The notes beneath the pieces are model-generated. The model did no database searches and was not told the origin of the DNA. It worked only from the letters and a program-made list of their open reading frames with translations. Source: Margaritispora aquatica (Eukaryota; Ascomycota; Leotiomycetes; Helotiales; Discinellaceae). Taken from it: a stretch of DNA of 64,000 nucleotides. The translations under genes and the position numbers were made by a program. Location of the stretch: the NCBI GenBank assembly GCA_007644065.1, contig VJWN01000011.1, positions 806,001 through 870,000 on the forward strand. Reading direction: 5' to 3'. Shown one piece after another: positions 59,539-64,000 of this stretch. The stretch's first letter is position 1; every line of letters starts with the position of its first letter.

Positions 59539-62500
59539 ATGGCGTCCATTCAGAATGCGCCGGTGCAACAGCCTGGCATGATGATGAATCAAGAGACCGA
59601 AATCCAAAAAACTCTGCTTGTACATATCCCTCCTGCCACTATTTCCTTACCACTATCCTTCCCTTTCTCATACTAATCCTTTATAGAAATATAAACAGAT
59701 GAAAGACTCTGGCGTATCAGACAAAGATCCCGAATTTCAACGAGTTCATGCATATCTCAATAATGTTCAACAACAACGCGCGTATAACCAACAACGATTC
59801 CAGCAACAAAATCAGCAGGCCCAGCTCAGACAGCAACAAAACTCCTCGGCCACCTCCCACAACGGAGCAAATGGGACTCATAATCCCCCTACCGCGACTT
59901 CGTCGACCCCACAATCATTTACAACTTCGTCTCTTGGCCCCTCCGCTATTCCAGCTACAGCATCAAATACGGCAGTGGTCAAGGGCGGCGTCCAGCGAAC
60001 GACGCCTGCCGGGAGTGGCTATTTCTCATCCGATCAATTAAACACCCTGAAGCATCAAATATATGCCTTCAAATGCTTGTCCAAAAATATGGGTATTCCA
60101 CCCACAACGCAACAACAACTCTTCACTGCACAGCAAAAGAAGTCGCCTTTGCCCATCGATCAGACTACCGAGACCGCGGTCGTGAAACCAAACGGATCAG
60201 CATCTGAGGAAACTAATCCCGATAAGGCATCTGGGGCAAAGGATGCCTTTAAAGTGAAGACACACGAGTACACTGGGTTTACCTCCCCTCACACTAATTT
60301 GTTGGATAAGATTAGTTATTCGGCACACCACAAGCGATCTATGCGGCCGATGATTCCAAGTACGATGCCTTCTGGTGTTGATATTGAGAAGTTGCGCCAG
60401 GATAGAGAAACCATCATTTATAATCGAATGTCTGCTAGGTTGCAAGAACTGCGTTCAATTCCTGCCAATATTGGACATATCGATATTCGGAATGATGATT
60501 TGGCACCCGAGGATACCCTGAAGCGAAAGGCATTGATCGAGATGAAAATGCTTGGGTTGTACCAAAGGCAAAAGAACATGAGGGAGAAAATTGGCCGACA
60601 GATGATTCAGTATGACAACCTTGCCATGACTGCAAACAGAACTCATTACCGTCGAATGAAGAAACAATCTCTTCGTGAAGCTCGGATCACGGAGAAGTTG
60701 GAAAAGCAGCAGCGTGACGCTCGCGAGACTCGCGAGAAGAAGAAGCACACAGATTACTTACAGACTGTTCTGAACCATGCACGGGAGGTGAACACAGCAG
60801 CACACAATCAACGGGCCAAGATGCAAAAGCTTGGTCGCATGATGCAAGCACAGCACCAAAACATCGAGAAGGAGGAGCAGAAGAGAATCGAGAGAACCGC
60901 AAAACAACGTCTTCAAGCCTTGAAATCCAACGACGAAGAAGCTTACTTGAAACTGCTCGACCAGGCTAAAGATACTCGTATCACCCATTTGTTGCGACAA
61001 ACCGATGGATTCTTATCTCAACTTGCATCATCTGTTAAAGAACAGCAGAGAAAGGCTGCCGAACGGTATGGCGACAATGCTGAAGAATTTGCTGATGAGG
61101 AATCAGAAGATGAAGAGGAAGAGGAACAAGACACTCGCAAGATTGATTACTATGCTGTCGCTCACAAGATCAAGGAAGAAGTGAATACACAGCCCAGTAT
61201 TTTGGTTGGTGGTACTCTTAAGGAGTATCAACTGAAAGGTCTGCAATGGATGATCTCTCTTTACAACAACAATCTTAATGGTATCCTTGCCGATGAGATG
61301 GGTCTTGGTAAAACTATCCAAACCATCAGTTTGCTCACTTATCTCATTGAGAGAAAGAAGCAGAATGGTCCTTTCTTGGTCATTGTTCCCCTGAGTACGC
61401 TCACTAATTGGAATCTTGAGTTTGAGAAGTGGGCACCGTCCATTGCACGTGTTGTGTACAAGGGCAATCCAGCAGCCAGGAAGGCTCAACAGCAGCAACT
61501 CCGATATGGCCAGTTCCAAGTATTGCTGACAACTTATGAATACATTATCAAGGATCGACCAGTCTTGAGTAAGATCAAGTGGATTCACATGATCATCGAC
61601 GAAGGTCATCGTATGAAGAATTCTCAATCGAAGCTCAGTGCTACGCTCACCCAGTACTACGCAACTCGATATCGTCTTATTCTCACAGGTACTCCTCTCC
61701 AAAACAACTTGCCAGAATTGTGGGCTCTACTTAATTTCGTGCTGCCGACTATCTTCAAGTCTGTTAAGTCATTTGACGAATGGTTCAATACTCCATTTGC
61801 CAATACCGGAGGTCAAGACAAGATGGAACTGACAGAAGAAGAACAAATTCTTGTTATTCGCCGTCTCCACAAAGTCCTGCGCCCATTCTTGCTGCGTCGT
61901 TTGAAGAAAGATGTAGAGAAGGACCTACCCGACAAAACCGAAAAAGTTATCAAGTGCAAGTTTTCTGCCTTACAAGCTCGTCTCTACAAGCAAATGGTCA
62001 CTCACAACAAACTTGTTGTTAGCGACGGTAAAGGTGGAAAGACTGGTGCTCGTGGTCTCAGCAACATGATCATGCAACTTCGAAAGTTGTGTAACCATCC
62101 CTTTGTTTTTGACGAGGTCGAGAACCAAATGAACCCTCTCAGCACTAGTAACGATCTGCTATGGCGAACTGCTGGTAAATTCGAGTTGCTGGACAGAATC
62201 TTGCCCAAATACCAGAAGACGGGCCACAGAGTTCTCATGTTCTTTCAAATGACTGCAATCATGGACATCATGGAAGATTTCCTACGTTATCGGGGTATAG
62301 TCTTCATGCGCCTGGATGGTACAACTAAGTCTGACGATCGGTCTGACCTGCTCCGCGAGTTCAATGCTCCTAACTCACCTTATTTCATGTTCTTGCTTTC
62401 CACTCGTGCTGGTGGTCTTGGTCTGAATTTGCAAACAGCTGATACCGTTATCATTTACGACTCTGATTGGAATCCTCATCAGGATTTACAAGCGCAAGAT

Positions 62501-63919
62501 CGTGCCCATCGTATTGGACAGAAGAATGAGGTTCGTATTCTGCGACTGATCAGTTCCAACTCTGTTGAAGAGAAGATCTTGGAGCGTGCAAAGTTCAAGC
62601 TGGACATGGATGGAAAAGTTATTCAGGCTGGTCGTTTCGACAATAAATCCTCCGAGACCGATCGTGATGCGATGCTGCGAGTCATGCTGGAGACTGCCGA
62701 GGCTGCAGAAAGCATGGAGCAAGAGGAGATGGACGATGAGGACTTAAACATGATTCTTGCTCGCTCAGATGCTGAGCTTGATATCTTCCGGGAGATGGAC
62801 GCAGAAAGAAATAAGGACATGACATACGGAACTCTTCCGGGAAGTAAGCGCGTTCCCCGCTTGATGGTCGAGGCAGAACTCCCCGAAATCTACATGTCGG
62901 ATGGAAACCCTATCTCGGACGAGCCGGAAGAAATAACTGGCCGTGGTCAGAGAGAACGAACTCGTGTCAAGTACGATGATGGTCTTACAGAGGAGCAATG
63001 GCTCAACGCTGTAGATGATGATGAGGACTCTCCAGAAGCTGCTGCTGCTCGCAAGCAGGCTCGGAAGGATCGTCGCGAGCAGAACAGACTCAAGAGAGCA
63101 GGCCAGATACCTGGCTCCATCGAAGCTTCTCCCAACGGCAGCCGTGAGAGCACAGAAGAACCCGAGCCCGAACCCACGCCAAAGAAGGGACGTGGTGCAA
63201 GAAAACCTGGAAAAGCAGACAAGCGCAAGGCAGAAGAATTGGATGATGAAGAAGAGCCCCCTGCGAAGCGAAAGCGGGGTGGTCCTGGACGTCCCAAAGC
63301 TTCAGTAACTAATGCTGATGCTGCTAAGCACCGCTTTGTTCTTCAGACAAGTCTACGAAATATCTACAACGCACTCATGAATTTGGACGCTCCGACTGAA
63401 TCCGATTCTGAGGGAGGCTCACCGGAACCGAAGCGCAAGATCATTGAGCCATTCATGAAACTTGTACCTAAGAAGCTCTACCCAGACTATTATATCCTTA
63501 TCAAAGAGCCTATTTCCATGGCAAACATTGACAAGAAGATCAAGAAGGAAGAGTATTCTAGTCTCGAGGATATGAAACGAGATATGCAACTCCTCTGCAA
63601 GAATGCCAAAACTTACAATGAGGATGGAAGTTTGATTTTTGAAGATGCTGTGTTCATTGAAGTAAGTCTATCCTCCAGTCATCACTTCATGTTGTCTAAC
63701 TTGGTATAGAAATCATGCGAGTCTATCATTCGTGACGAGATCAGTGAGCATCCAGAGCTAGGTGATATGAATGGTTCATCTCGGAACGGCTCTTCTGCTC
63801 CCACGACCAACGTCGGCACCCCAGTACCCGCCACGAGCACGAAGTTGAAGCTAACTTTCAATTCTTCCAATTATGCCAATGGTGGGAGCAGTGGAGTTCA
63901 GAGCGATGACGATGATTAA
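59539..63919 (+). CDS. SNF2/STH1-type chromatin remodelling ATPase, 1421 aa
   Basis: Catalytic subunit of a SWI/SNF or RSC complex. Exons 59539-59619, 59687-63661, 63710-63919 (4266 nt, all joins phase 0). Order: Gln-rich N-terminus; QLQ-like block near 139-175 (SSDQLNTLKHQIYAFKCLSK); HSA-type helical region about 270-440 (RRMKKQSLREARITEKLEKQ); acidic stretch; ATPase with DEMGLGKT 563-570, DEGH 665-668, TGTPLQNNLPELWALLNF; helicase C lobe (LSTRAGGLGLNLQTADTVII, DSDWNPHQDLQAQDRAHRIG); SnAC-like region; AT-hook-like KRKRGGPGRPK; and a C-terminal bromodomain (YYILIKEPISMANIDKKIKK, NAKTYNEDGS) whose end lies in the last exon. Size is closer to Sth1/Snf21 than to larger Snf2, but one gene often serves in filamentous fungi, so no symbol is given. 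Confidence 0.95.
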
Positions 63920-64000
63920 ATAGGGTCTACTTTTGTTCTCGAATGATATGCGACTTATGAGGGTGATTCCGGCGTGTGGGTTTGGATTGGCATATTGATA

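Noticed and set aside
9108..63919. Idea that the window encodes one coordinated system (two SNF2 ATPases, two J-proteins, repeated 2EXR genes)
   Set aside because: The SNF2 genes belong to different complexes and the J-proteins to different compartments; their presence together is most simply conserved synteny by chance.

Overview
The window is nuclear DNA of a filamentous ascomycete. The evidence is short spliceosomal introns (mostly 45-110 nt, GTAAGT-type donors, CTAAC/CTAAT branch points), compact intergenic regions and Pezizomycotina-type housekeeping genes. A family of 2EXR-domain genes, plus a CBM1-GH5 cellulase and a CAS1-family membrane protein, suggests a plant-associated Leotiomycete (Helotiales). 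That lineage call is inference; no marker gene was compared.

Layout. 1-2.3 kb: 3' part missing from tRNA exportin LOS1 (-). 3.0-5.5 kb: TPR/J-domain co-chaperone (-), with a separate 91-codon membrane-protein ORF starting only 9 nt after its stop. 7.3-8.3 kb: a lone 2EXR gene (-). 9.1-13.9 kb: adenine phosphoribosyltransferase (-) divergent from the recombination translocase RDH54 (+). 14.6-16.8 kb: ER translocon J-protein SEC63 (+). 17.4-18.8 kb: unrecognised secreted protein (-) with a GC-AG intron. 19.5-21.4 kb: DENND11/ANR2-like protein (-). 22.8-29.0 kb: a 2EXR cluster of two intact genes flanked by two broken ones. 29.6-32.1 kb: small uncharacterised ORFs. 34.0-34.8 kb: TCTP (-), divergent from sphinganine C4-hydroxylase SUR2 (35.7-36.8 kb, +). 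36.8-42.1 kb: about 5.3 kb without a convincing gene, including an AT-rich stretch. 42.1-43.9 kb: CBM1-GH5 endoglucanase in ten exons, one of only 10 nt. 43.9-50.0 kb: almost empty, ending in a long leader before a glycogen-binding (AMPK1_CBM-like) protein at 50.0-51.7 kb. 51.7-53.4 kb: simple repeats. 53.4-56.0 kb: CAS1-type O-acetyltransferase (-). 57.6-58.7 kb: lipid-droplet hydrolase (-), divergent from a SNF2/STH1 chromatin remodeller (59.5-63.9 kb, +).

The genes do not form one pathway: this is ordinary housekeeping synteny interrupted by two accessory zones (22.8-32 kb and 36.8-50 kb). I found no biosynthetic cluster, CRISPR array, tRNA gene or intact transposon. The most notable items are the partly decayed 2EXR cluster, the stop/start ORF pair at 3.3 kb, an unusual PRPP-loop sequence in the phosphoribosyltransferase, the 10-nt microexon, and the unrecognised secreted protein. 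Exon boundaries were assigned by eye from splice consensus and reading-frame continuity; each spliced gene reported with joined exons was checked for length divisibility by three.
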